Positions 1-7,693 of a DNA stretch of 64,000 nucleotides are shown piece by piece (within the stretch, counting starts at the first letter, position 1; the number at the start of each line of letters is the position of its first letter). Position numbers and translations under genes: made by a program. The notes under the pieces were generated by a model. That model worked only from the letters and a program-made list of their open reading frames with translations. It ran no database searches and was not told the origin of the DNA. Source of the stretch: Bartonella tribocorum CIP 105476 (lineage in GTDB: Bacteria > Pseudomonadota > Alphaproteobacteria > Rhizobiales > Rhizobiaceae); contig NC_010161.1 in the NCBI RefSeq assembly GCF_000196435.1, positions 1,550,001 through 1,614,000 of the forward strand, written 5' to 3'.

Positions 1-71
1 GGAGGTTTGCTAATACACCCAGCAGAGCTTAATAAAATGATAGAACTCAATAATTTCAATATTCTTTGCAT
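1..71 (-). CDS. partial immunity-like lipoprotein (5' end only)
   Basis: An ATG at 69-71 is preceded on the minus strand by a strong purine-rich ribosome binding site (GGAGGGGGAG). It opens a frame that runs off the left edge of the window. The visible residues begin MQRILKLLSS and reach a lipobox (SSAGC), so this is a lipoprotein signal peptide. The start resembles those of the lipoprotein genes at 218, 986, 2161 and 3342 (MK.I.KLLS....AGC). I infer a fifth member of the same immunity-like family. Only about 23 residues are visible, so the mature part cannot be judged. It is the downstream-most visible gene of the array, which therefore continues beyond the window. Confidence 0.6.
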   Translation of the reverse strand, partial: MQRILKLLSSIILLSSAGCISKP

Positions 72-217
72 CTCCCCCTCCTTCAATATCTACGATAGAA
101 AGACTGATAAGTCCTCTCACATGCAAGATAACCCTCGTTAGCACATAGACATCGAAGAAACAATCCCCCCTGCAAAAACAAGAATGTAAGGATTTTTGAT
201 TACAGCAGCTTCAACAC

Positions 218-619
218 CTAAGGCTGACATTCAGGTTGTTCTTTGTGCTCTTCACAATGAGGACTATTCAAGCGCCTCTCTACATTTCGCTGAGGAATAA
301 CAGCATCAGGCTGACAAATCGGAAGATTCTCATATTTCTCACACCACTTCACCCTTCCCAATTTATCCTGAAAACCTGCTTGTATCATGCATGTATTCAC
401 AGACTCCTCTGCATTGAATTTCTCATCTGTACTTTTTTCTGTATCAAGACGACCATCAAGATGTTGCATTCCGCATTCCAACAGAGCTTTTTTGACCTCA
501 AGTTGATCCGCACCGGACTTTTCCCATGTATCTACAGCTGTTCGAGAAGGCTGCTCTGGGTAACATCCAGCAATAACAAATAGGGCTATCCCGCTTAATA
601 ATTTTAAAATCTGCTTCAT
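218..619 (-). CDS. immunity-like cysteine-rich lipoprotein, orphan
   Basis: The 133-residue protein has a lipoprotein signal peptide (MKQILKLLSG, then a lipobox ending IAGC) and a cysteine-rich mature part. The pattern ECGM, TCM, WC, IC, HC, EC is shared with the three lipoproteins at 986-3746, although most other residues differ. I chose the ATG at 619 because it follows an AGGATAGGAA ribosome binding site; a longer frame would start at 649 and spoil the signal peptide. No toxin gene lies next to it, unlike its relatives, so it may be an orphan immunity gene kept for protection against a toxin variant no longer encoded here. Function is inferred from family and position only. A decayed version of the terminator seen at 921-970 can be traced around 158-200. 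Confidence 0.7.
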   Translation of the reverse strand: MKQILKLLSGIALFVIAGCYPEQPSRTAVDTWEKSGADQLEVKKALLECGMQHLDGRLDTEKSTDEKFNAEESVNTCMIQAGFQDKLGRVKWCEKYENLPICQPDAVIPQRNVERRLNSPHCEEHKEQPECQP

Positions 620-985
620 TTTCCTATCCTTAAATAATTTTGATAACACGAAACAATCTATAAATTATTTTACATGCTGTTTTTTCATTTCCAAAACAAT
701 GATGGACATTATCAATCTTTATATCATTTATCTTTTTCCGATGATTATGCCATTTGGTACTGTATCAAAAATACAGCAAAATTACTACTAAAATCATATT
801 CTATCAATGTTATGCTTATAATTATTCTCAATATTTTGATTACAATTGAAATAGATATTTTTATAAATTTTTGCGCCTACATTGCCCCATAGATAAATAG
901 CGTTGAGATAATTGGATGAAGAAAACAATCCCCCACAGGCATGAAAACACATGAATGTGGGGATTGTTTCCATCAACAGTAAAAT
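620..985. other. non-coding gap within the lipoprotein array
   Basis: This 366-base AT-rich stretch separates two immunity-like lipoprotein genes. It holds the terminator at 921-970 but no convincing gene and no trace of a toxin domain. Short frames on both strands lack ribosome binding sites and have biased AT-rich translations. Confidence 0.6.
921..970 (-). terminator. terminator-like inverted repeat after the toxin/immunity array
   Basis: GAAAACAATCCCCCACA at 921-937 is matched by TGTGGGGATTGTTTC at 956-970. On the minus strand this forms a long GC-cored stem followed by a T-rich tail, just downstream of the immunity gene ending at 986. It probably ends the transcript that starts with the large adhesin/toxin gene. 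Confidence 0.65.
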
Positions 986-1393
986 TTAAGGATAGCATTC
1001 ATATTGTTCTGGATGCTTTTTACAAAAAGGGCTGTTTAAGCGCTTCTTGACACTTCTCTGTGGAACAACAGCCCCTGGTCGACAAATCGGAAGGTTTTCG
1101 GCTTTATGATTTACACACCAAGTCCCCCCTCCCACATCATATTTATCATGAAAACCAGCTTGAATCATACAAGCTTCTATGGTTGCCCATGCATTGTTGC
1201 TTAAATTTCTGTTTTCTGGAAATACATCATAAGGAGCTGGCATGCCACATTCTAACAAGGCTTTTTTTACCTCAAGCCGATCTGCTCCTGTTTTCTCCCA
1301 CACAGTGAAGTATCCTGCAGGAGGTTTATTAAACTGGCATCCCATTATAACTAATAAAGCTATGCAACTCAATAATTTAAAGATGTGTTTCAT
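986..1393 (-). CDS. immunity-like lipoprotein, copy 1
   Basis: The 135-residue protein has a lipoprotein signal (MKHIFKLLS, lipobox VIMGC) and conserved cysteines in the contexts ECGM, ACM, WC, IC, FC and EC, suggesting a disulfide-bonded periplasmic or membrane-anchored protein. The start at 1393 overlaps the stop of the upstream toxin-domain gene by four bases (ATGA), a sign of translational coupling, and a GGAGGA sequence precedes it. A longer in-frame start at 1522 would add 43 residues and destroy the signal peptide. It is the most diverged of the three tandem copies. By position and pairing I infer that it neutralises the lipase-like domain encoded just upstream. That a lipoprotein rather than a cytosolic protein plays this part suggests the toxin acts in the envelope. 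Confidence 0.75.
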   Translation of the reverse strand: MKHIFKLLSCIALLVIMGCQFNKPPAGYFTVWEKTGADRLEVKKALLECGMPAPYDVFPENRNLSNNAWATIEACMIQAGFHDKYDVGGGTWCVNHKAENLPICRPGAVVPQRSVKKRLNSPFCKKHPEQYECYP

Positions 1394-2148
1394 TTTTTCC
1401 TCCTTAAAGGGACTTGTACTCGATGGGAAAGTCCATATATATCTTGGCATTTTGGACCCGCATCTCCAAGGCAAGTATGGGGATTGTAAGGATTTGTGAA
1501 CATATTCCATGTTTCTTTCCACATATTACTGCCAGCAGGTATTGTCTCGTAAGTATAGCCATTGCCGCCAATAATTCTGCTGACAAAATCGTATCTATGA
1601 CCATCAAAACCTATCGTAGTTTGTTTGCCATCACTCACATAACCTAACAGACCGGATGCAACTAAAACATTAAAGGCTGGCCCATAGAGATTAATATTTG
1701 TGTTTCCGTTAGCTATCCCGTGCACACCTTCTTGTTTGAAAGAATACAGCATATTCCCCAATGTCATCGTCCCGCGACTATGGCCATAAAGTTCTAATCC
1801 TGTAAGACCATAGCGAGACATCAAATCTTTTGCTTCTTGTGTTGAATTGGTCAAACCCCAAAAGTTATTTTCCAGAAACTTCTGGTATCCCGCGACCAGA
1901 AGTTCTGAGATAGCAGAATCGGCTTGAGGGAACACAACAAAATAAAGCGGATTATTTTTATCCTTCGCATGTTGCTCTGCATAAACAGCGGCTTCCTCTG
2001 GTGGAGTAAAAATGCCATTAAAGGACACATGCACCTTGCCATCAGCACCCTCTTGCAAATGCTGCTTTTCTTCATCCGTTAAACAATGTGCGTGAGGAAA
2101 CAATCGCGCCATTCCAAGTGAAGGCAAGGATGGCGGATTGTTGATCAT
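1390..2148 (-). CDS. orphan lipase-like toxin domain, copy 1
   Basis: About 252 residues that are nearly identical to the C-terminal 233 residues of the large adhesin ending at 3743, joined at the residues LTDEEKQHLQ. The core carries a GHSRG nucleophile elbow of the alpha/beta-hydrolase type. An aspartate in the IGFDG segment and the histidine of PHTCLG could complete a triad. No signal peptide, secretion domain or promoter is visible. The start is uncertain: ATG at 2148 is used here, TTG at 2157 gives three more residues, and neither has a clear ribosome binding site. The upstream immunity gene stops at 2161, so reading may depend on coupling. The C-terminal tail differs from copies 2 and 3 (VPLRRKK against SKSWSKK). 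It could be a silent cassette that recombines into a full-length effector gene. Confidence 0.65.
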   Translation of the reverse strand: MINNPPSLPSLGMARLFPHAHCLTDEEKQHLQEGADGKVHVSFNGIFTPPEEAAVYAEQHAKDKNNPLYFVVFPQADSAISELLVAGYQKFLENNFWGLTNSTQEAKDLMSRYGLTGLELYGHSRGTMTLGNMLYSFKQEGVHGIANGNTNINLYGPAFNVLVASGLLGYVSDGKQTTIGFDGHRYDFVSRIIGGNGYTYETIPAGSNMWKETWNMFTNPYNPHTCLGDAGPKCQDIYGLSHRVQVPLRRKK

Positions 2149-2160
2149 CACTAGCAAGAC

Positions 2161-2565
2161 TTAAGGTTTGCATTCAGGTGCATTTTTATATTTTTTACAA
2201 AAAGGGCTGTTTAAGCGCTTCTTGACACTTCTCTGTGGAACGACAGCACCTGGTCGACAAATGGGAAGGTTTTCGGCTTTAAAAGTATAACACCACCCCC
2301 CCCCTCTTTGATCTTTATAGCGGAATCCTGATTGAACCATACAGGCATGAATTGTTGCCCATGCATTGTTGCTTAGCTTTTTATTTTCTGGGTCGACATC
2401 ATCAGGGGTTGGCATACCACATTCTAATAATGCTTTTCCTACCTCAGTAAAACCTGCTCCAGGCTTTTCCCACATCCCTAGATATGGTGTGGGAGTTTTA
2501 TTAAACTGACATCCAGCGATACTTAACAAAGTTACAGCACTTAATAATTTTACGATGTGTTTCAT
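2161..2565 (-). CDS. immunity-like lipoprotein, copy 2
   Basis: The 134-residue lipoprotein (MKHIVKLLSA, lipobox SIAGC) is almost identical to copy 3 at 3342-3746. It differs mainly around residues 26-37, just after the lipid anchor. Its start overlaps the stop of the upstream orphan toxin gene by four bases. A run of nine G residues on the coding strand (2296-2304) encodes the RGGGW stretch; gain or loss of one base would shift the frame about two thirds of the way through the protein. Role as a cognate immunity protein is inferred from pairing with the toxin domain. Confidence 0.75.
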   Translation of the reverse strand: MKHIVKLLSAVTLLSIAGCQFNKTPTPYLGMWEKPGAGFTEVGKALLECGMPTPDDVDPENKKLSNNAWATIHACMVQSGFRYKDQRGGGWCYTFKAENLPICRPGAVVPQRSVKKRLNSPFCKKYKNAPECKP

Positions 2566-3329
2566 TTTTTACTCCATGATTTACTTAAAGGAAATTGTTC
2601 ACGATGAGATGAACCATAATCATATCTACATTTATAACCTGCATCTCCAAGACAAGTATGGGAACTTATGGGATTCATGACCACTCTCCACCATTCTTTC
2701 CACCAGTTACTGCCAGCAGGTATTGTCTCGTAAGTATAGCCATTGCCGCCAATAATTCTGCTGACAAAGTCGTATCTATTCCCATCAAAGCCAACAATGG
2801 TTTGTTTGCCATCACTCACATAATCTAACAGACCGGCTGCAACTAAAACATTAAAGGCTGGTCCATAGAGATTGATAGTCGTGTTTTCGTTGGCTATACC
2901 GTGAACACCTTCTTGTTTGAAAGAATTCAGCATATTCCCCAATGTCATTGTCCCGCGACTATGTCCATAAAGTTCTAATCCTGTAAGACCATAGCTATAC
3001 ATCAAATCTTTTGCTTCTTGTGTTGAATTGGTCAAACCCCAAAAGTTATTTTCCAGAAACTTCTGATAGCCCGCGACTAGAAGTTCTGAGATAGCAGAAT
3101 CGGCTTGAGGGAACACAACAAAATAAAGCGGATTATTTTTATCCTTCGCATGTTGCTCTGCATAAACAGCGGCTTCCTCTGGTGGAGTAAAAATGCCATT
3201 AAAGGACACATGCACCTTGCCATCAGCACCCTCTTGCAAATGCTGCTTTTCTTCATCCGTTAAACAATGTGCGTGAGGAAACAATCGCGCCATTCCAAGT
3301 GAAGGCAAGGATGGCGGATTGTTGATCAT
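2562..3329 (-). CDS. orphan lipase-like toxin domain, copy 2
   Basis: About 255 residues, again the lipase-like domain with a short substitute N-terminus (ATG at 3329; an in-frame TTG at 3338 is the alternative). The first half matches orphan copy 1, including KDKNNPLYF. From LMYSYGLTG to the end it is identical to the C-terminus of the full adhesin, including the GHSRG motif and the SKSWSKK tail. This patchwork shows exchange between neighbours. There is no secretion signal. The gene sits three bases after the immunity gene ending at 3342 and overlaps the next immunity gene by four bases, so if translated it is part of a single long message. Confidence 0.65.
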   Translation of the reverse strand: MINNPPSLPSLGMARLFPHAHCLTDEEKQHLQEGADGKVHVSFNGIFTPPEEAAVYAEQHAKDKNNPLYFVVFPQADSAISELLVAGYQKFLENNFWGLTNSTQEAKDLMYSYGLTGLELYGHSRGTMTLGNMLNSFKQEGVHGIANENTTINLYGPAFNVLVAAGLLDYVSDGKQTIVGFDGNRYDFVSRIIGGNGYTYETIPAGSNWWKEWWRVVMNPISSHTCLGDAGYKCRYDYGSSHREQFPLSKSWSKK

Positions 3330-3341
3330 CACTAGCAAGAC

Positions 3342-3746
3342 TTAAGGTTTGCATTCAGGTGCATTTTTATATTTTTTACAAAAAGGGCTGTTTAAGCGCT
3401 TCTTGACACTTCTCTGTGGAACGACAGCACCTGGTCGACAAATGGGAAGGTTTTCGGCTTTAAAAGTATAACACCACCCCCCCCCTCTTTGATCTTTATA
3501 GCGGAATCCTGATTGAACCATACAGGCATGAATTGTTGCCCATGCATTGTTGCTTAGCTTTTTATTTTCTGGGTCGACATCATCAGGGGTTGGCATACCA
3601 CATTCTAATAATGCTTTTCCTACCTCAGTAAAATCTGCTCCCGGTTTCTCCCAAGCAGTCAAATATCCTGAAGGAGTTTTATTAAACTGACATCCAGCGA
3701 TACTTAACAAAGTTACAGCACTTAATAATTTTACGATGTGTTTCAT
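3342..3746 (-). CDS. immunity-like lipoprotein, copy 3 (next to the full-length toxin)
   Basis: The 134-residue lipoprotein has the same signal peptide and cysteine pattern as copies 1 and 2. Its ATG overlaps the TGA of the large adhesin/toxin gene (ATGA at 3743-3746), so it is the immediate partner of that gene. It carries the same run of nine Gs (3477-3485). Its difference from copy 2 is confined to a short segment (SGYLTAW against TPYLGMW) behind the lipid anchor, which suggests either specificity tuning or recent exchange. Confidence 0.78.
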   Translation of the reverse strand: MKHIVKLLSAVTLLSIAGCQFNKTPSGYLTAWEKPGADFTEVGKALLECGMPTPDDVDPENKKLSNNAWATIHACMVQSGFRYKDQRGGGWCYTFKAENLPICRPGAVVPQRSVKKRLNSPFCKKYKNAPECKP

Positions 3747-6700
3747 TTTTTACTCCATGATTTACTTAAAGGAAATTGTTCACGATGAGATGAACCATAA
3801 TCATATCTACATTTATAACCTGCATCTCCAAGACAAGTATGGGAACTTATGGGATTCATGACCACTCTCCACCATTCTTTCCACCAGTTACTGCCAGCAG
3901 GTATTGTCTCGTAAGTATAGCCATTGCCGCCAATAATTCTGCTGACAAAGTCGTATCTATTCCCATCAAAGCCAACAATGGTTTGTTTGCCATCACTCAC
4001 ATAATCTAACAGACCGGCTGCAACTAAAACATTAAAGGCTGGTCCATAGAGATTGATAGTCGTGTTTTCGTTGGCTATACCGTGAACACCTTCTTGTTTG
4101 AAAGAATTCAGCATATTCCCCAATGTCATTGTCCCGCGACTATGTCCATAAAGTTCTAATCCTGTAAGACCATAGCTATACATCAAATCTTTTGCTTCTT
4201 GTGTTGAATTGGTCAAACCCCAAAAGTTATTTTCCAGAAACTTCTGGTATCCCGCGACCAGAAGTTCTGAGATGGCAGAATCAGCTTGCGGAAACACAAC
4301 AAAATAAAGCGGTTCATTTTTATTCTCCGCATGTTGCTCTGCATAAACAGCGGCCTCATAGGGTGGAGTAAAGATGCCATTGAGGGACACGTGCACCTTG
4401 CCATCAGAGCCGGCTTGCAAATGCTGCTTTTCTTCATCCGTTAAATAATGGAACTTAGGGATTTTTTGTCCTCGAGCGTCTCTTATAGGTACACCATTTT
4501 CATCTGTTTTATAGATTGTATTGCCCTGTTCATCACGGTCGACCACAGCGATGGGGTGTTCTTTGATAAACATGGTTCTATAGGAGTCATCGCTGTATTT
4601 AAACCCTTCTTCTAAGAGTTGTGTTGCCATTTCACGATTTTCATGGACGATTTGTTCCAGCTTGGCGACATCAAGCTGTTGTACCCCCTTATGGGCGTTG
4701 GCAGTATCACGGTTAAGGGAGGCGATGGCTTGTTCCACATCTTGCCCCGTCAACGCCTTTTGCCCTGCTTCATTTGTCAGCACAATGGTGCTATCACTAA
4801 TGGCGGATTTGGTATAGCCTTCCTCTGAATCTTTGGCTTTTGCATGATCTAAAACATTCTTGGCAATGTTTTTTGCAACACCATATTTGCCTTGGTACAT
4901 GGGGCCACCCGCAGAAATGCTGATCCCATCGCTGTTGGCTTGAGCATCAGCACTGTTGGTGATATCACTCGTTTTAATGGTTCCGGTGGTCAGTTTATTT
5001 TTGTTCGCCGGTGCGGTGCTGTCGATAATCCCCCCGGTCATAGTTGTTGCACCCGCCACTGTAATATCAAAACCGCCCTCACCCGCTTTGATGCCGGATT
5101 GTTCCACAACGCTGTGATAATCACTAGAGGTTTTATCCTTGTTAAAGGCAATATTGGTTGTGGCTGTACCATCCTTTTCTCGGCTATTATAACCAATGGA
5201 AACAGAGTTTTGCTTGCTGGAACTTTGTCCCGTATCACTGCGGCTGGTAATGGCAAAATCACCCCCTACTTCCATTTCTACACGCTCTCCAGAAACCACA
5301 GCACCTGCCAATGTGGTGTTTGCACCACTCGTTGTGTGAACTGTGCCGGTGCCAATAATATGGCTGTTCTTCTGGTGAACCTCCTCACTGGAACCCTTGC
5401 CCTTACCAAAAGAAGCATTCCCCATCCACCCTGTACCACCGGTACCATAACTATACCCAACATTCATTGAAGCGCTTTGCGTGTGGTTTTCTGTGCTCTG
5501 CGTGTTTTGCGCACTTTCAAAGATGATATCTTTACCTGCTTCCATGGTGATATTCCCGCTCTGTTCATCATTGCTTTGTATCGGGTTTGTACCAGCAATA
5601 ATATCGGCTCCAACACCATGGATGCTGCCTTTGTAGGCTTGCATATTAACAGCGCGTCCTGCTTCTATTGTACCTGTTACCGCAGTAGAGGTCTGAACAG
5701 AGGCTTCTGCCTTCTCTGTCTTAAAGCCCACGGTTACGCTAGCAGAAACATCAGCAATATCACGAATAGACTGTTTGTTTCCACCTTTCATCCCATTATA
5801 AAGACCTTTGCCTTTGCTATAGAGATCATAGCCTTTTAGACCAGCAATAAGACCATTACCGATTTTGTGTTTTGTATCCCCATGACCAAAACGTTTGGCT
5901 GCATCCTTTACATCTTTTACTGTACCAAGAATGCCCACATTGACAGAGCCTGTCACACCAGCAAAGAACTTTTCATGCTTTTCTTGCGCATTAGAGGTAT
6001 CATAGCTTTCCGATAGTGTGATATTATTACCAGCATCAATGTTGACATCACGATTTGCAGAAACATTTGCCGCTTGAAAATTCGCATCATTGCCGGCATT
6101 AAAATTTGCATCATTGCCCGCATGGAAATTGGACGGCGTATTCGTCTTTTCCCATTGATCGCCCGTATCTTTATTGCTCTCAACCCCAACACCCACAGAA
6201 GCACCACTTTTGCTCTTTTCAAACTGAAAGCCAAAACCTGTGCGTTCTTCCTTTGAATTTGTGCTATGGCTATTGTGACCAGGCAAAACATTCACATTAT
6301 GGACTGCCGAAACATTAATATTTTCCTCTGCGATAAAGTCAGAACCTACCACATTCACATCTTCTTTTTCGGCGGTGATAGTGATATTTTTACCATTGAG
6401 CGAAGAGCCTTGATGTTCAAAACTTTCTTCATTTTGCACCTTTCCCTCACTCCCGTAGATTGAGACAAAGCCCTTGCCTGATCCCACACCAAAACCCGTT
6501 TCATGAGTTTCTGAATGGCTCTCATGGTGATCTGTCATGCCATCAATCGTCACGCTTTGTCCTGCCACATGGATATCTCCATTGGCAATCATATGAGAAG
6601 CCGTGATTGTGGTCTCTTTGTCTGATTGCGTAATAATGTTGCCCGTCGCCCCCAGAATGGAGGAAACCGTTGTTGTATGGGATTGAGATGTATCGGAAGA

Positions 6701-6802
6701 TTTGCTACTCAAAAAGCCACTTTCTGACGATTGTGCTTGCTGATCATACTTTTCTTGCGCCCCTTTGATGAGAATATTGCATAGTTTTATACTTAAATAC
6801 AT
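3743..6802 (-). CDS. truncated filamentous haemagglutinin / CdiA-like protein with C-terminal lipase-like domain
   Basis: The frame encodes 1019 residues. Residues about 20-650 are beta-helix type haemagglutinin repeats rich in G, N, S and T; a clear local repeat reads AGNDANF two to three times near residue 230. Residues about 650-786 form a pre-toxin linker. From LTDEEK (residue 787) to the end is the lipase-like domain, with the GHSRG serine at residue 888. Family knowledge: such proteins are two-partner secreted effectors whose C-terminus is the toxin and whose next gene is the immunity. The N-terminal signal peptide and TPS secretion domain are missing; the frame begins MYLSIKLCN and joins repeat sequence at about residue 14. 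No transporter partner gene is in the window. The gene may therefore be a relic or a donor copy rather than a working effector. The start codon is uncertain. Confidence 0.8.
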   Translation of the reverse strand: MYLSIKLCNILIKGAQEKYDQQAQSSESGFLSSKSSDTSQSHTTTVSSILGATGNIITQSDKETTITASHMIANGDIHVAGQSVTIDGMTDHHESHSETHETGFGVGSGKGFVSIYGSEGKVQNEESFEHQGSSLNGKNITITAEKEDVNVVGSDFIAEENINVSAVHNVNVLPGHNSHSTNSKEERTGFGFQFEKSKSGASVGVGVESNKDTGDQWEKTNTPSNFHAGNDANFNAGNDANFQAANVSANRDVNIDAGNNITLSESYDTSNAQEKHEKFFAGVTGSVNVGILGTVKDVKDAAKRFGHGDTKHKIGNGLIAGLKGYDLYSKGKGLYNGMKGGNKQSIRDIADVSASVTVGFKTEKAEASVQTSTAVTGTIEAGRAVNMQAYKGSIHGVGADIIAGTNPIQSNDEQSGNITMEAGKDIIFESAQNTQSTENHTQSASMNVGYSYGTGGTGWMGNASFGKGKGSSEEVHQKNSHIIGTGTVHTTSGANTTLAGAVVSGERVEMEVGGDFAITSRSDTGQSSSKQNSVSIGYNSREKDGTATTNIAFNKDKTSSDYHSVVEQSGIKAGEGGFDITVAGATTMTGGIIDSTAPANKNKLTTGTIKTSDITNSADAQANSDGISISAGGPMYQGKYGVAKNIAKNVLDHAKAKDSEEGYTKSAISDSTIVLTNEAGQKALTGQDVEQAIASLNRDTANAHKGVQQLDVAKLEQIVHENREMATQLLEEGFKYSDDSYRTMFIKEHPIAVVDRDEQGNTIYKTDENGVPIRDARGQKIPKFHYLTDEEKQHLQAGSDGKVHVSLNGIFTPPYEAAVYAEQHAENKNEPLYFVVFPQADSAISELLVAGYQKFLENNFWGLTNSTQEAKDLMYSYGLTGLELYGHSRGTMTLGNMLNSFKQEGVHGIANENTTINLYGPAFNVLVAAGLLDYVSDGKQTIVGFDGNRYDFVSRIIGGNGYTYETIPAGSNWWKEWWRVVMNPISSHTCLGDAGYKCRYDYGSSHREQFPLSKSWSKK

Positions 6803-7693
6803 TTAAAATGCATTTTACCCTCTTCTACTTGTGATAAAAATGAACCCTGTATCGATATTATTTAATTTTGTAACAAAAATACGCAATGAAACATATGCTT
6901 ATAAACAAATAAGCCTACTCCCTGCCCTTTTGATAGCAATAACAGAATCGTAAAAAAATGATCATACGCTCATCATTCTCTTAGATTGCCTCTTCTATTA
7001 TGAGATTTTTTTCTATGAGATTTTATTGCGATACCTTACTTCTTCTTTATTAAAGCTTTTGCAAACACAATAGTACAATCCCCCAATGAATCTTTTATCT
7101 GCTATTTTCTACCAACGCCTCTTTGAAAAAAATTCCTCCTCTTTAACCCACAATAACCGCGATATCCTTTTAATGGATGTGGAGGATATCAGTTCTTCTT
7201 CACAAGGAACTGCATAAAGAACTTCACCTTCGCTTCTTCAGCGATTTCTTAAATAACAAAATTTAAAAACTCAATTTAAAAAAGCTTATAAAATAATTCA
7301 TTGGCTCAGTTGAACATAGATGAAAAAATTTAACTCAAATAATAGAAATAAATCTCACAATAACTTCTCTTGTGAAACATCACTTCATTAATAAATTAAA
7401 AAAAAATATTTCCCTATAGCCTTCTATTTAGTAAAATATGTCCGCACTGTCAGGCATTTTAACAGGTGATACCTATATTAATGGCATGGCTATTAATGGC
7501 ACAACTCACCATCAAAAAATATCTGATATTTATATGATGGTGTTATTGTCATCAACAATAGCTCACAAAAAATCCCAAAGCAAAATGGTAACGAGTAGGT
7601 TGTTTTCAATCTAAATTATTCCAATCTTTGGAGAATAACGATCAAATACCCGCTCTCCTGAAGACATCAGCCATTTCTTTTTACTCTAATCTT
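6803..7693. other. AT-rich gap upstream of the truncated adhesin
   Basis: About 890 bases lie between the adhesin fragment and the permease gene. The missing 5' part of the adhesin is not recognisable here. The only coding-like trace is the short remnant at 7438-7614. The rest is AT-rich with many stops in all frames. Confidence 0.55.
7438..7614 (+). pseudogene. short remnant of a repetitive surface protein (possible autotransporter passenger)
   Basis: A 58-codon frame from ATG at 7438 begins MSALSGILTGDTYING and continues MAINGTTHHQ. After about residue 31 the sensible reading moves to another frame (YDGVIVINNSSQ, stopping after NGNE), which suggests a frameshifted remnant. The short G/N/T-rich motifs resemble beta-helical passenger domains, but the piece is too small to assign. 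Confidence 0.3.

Larger units (their letters stand above)
986..4444 (-). repeat. three tandem toxin-domain/immunity cassettes, period about 1.18 kb
   Basis: Cassettes 986-2157, 2161-3338 and 3342-4444 align end to end. Each consists of an immunity lipoprotein gene and the lipase-like domain upstream of it. The period is 1175 bases between the first two and 1181 between the last two. Homology stops at the LTDEEK codons (about 4444), where the third cassette is fused to the adhesin while the other two carry a 25-residue substitute N-terminus. Confidence 0.85.
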
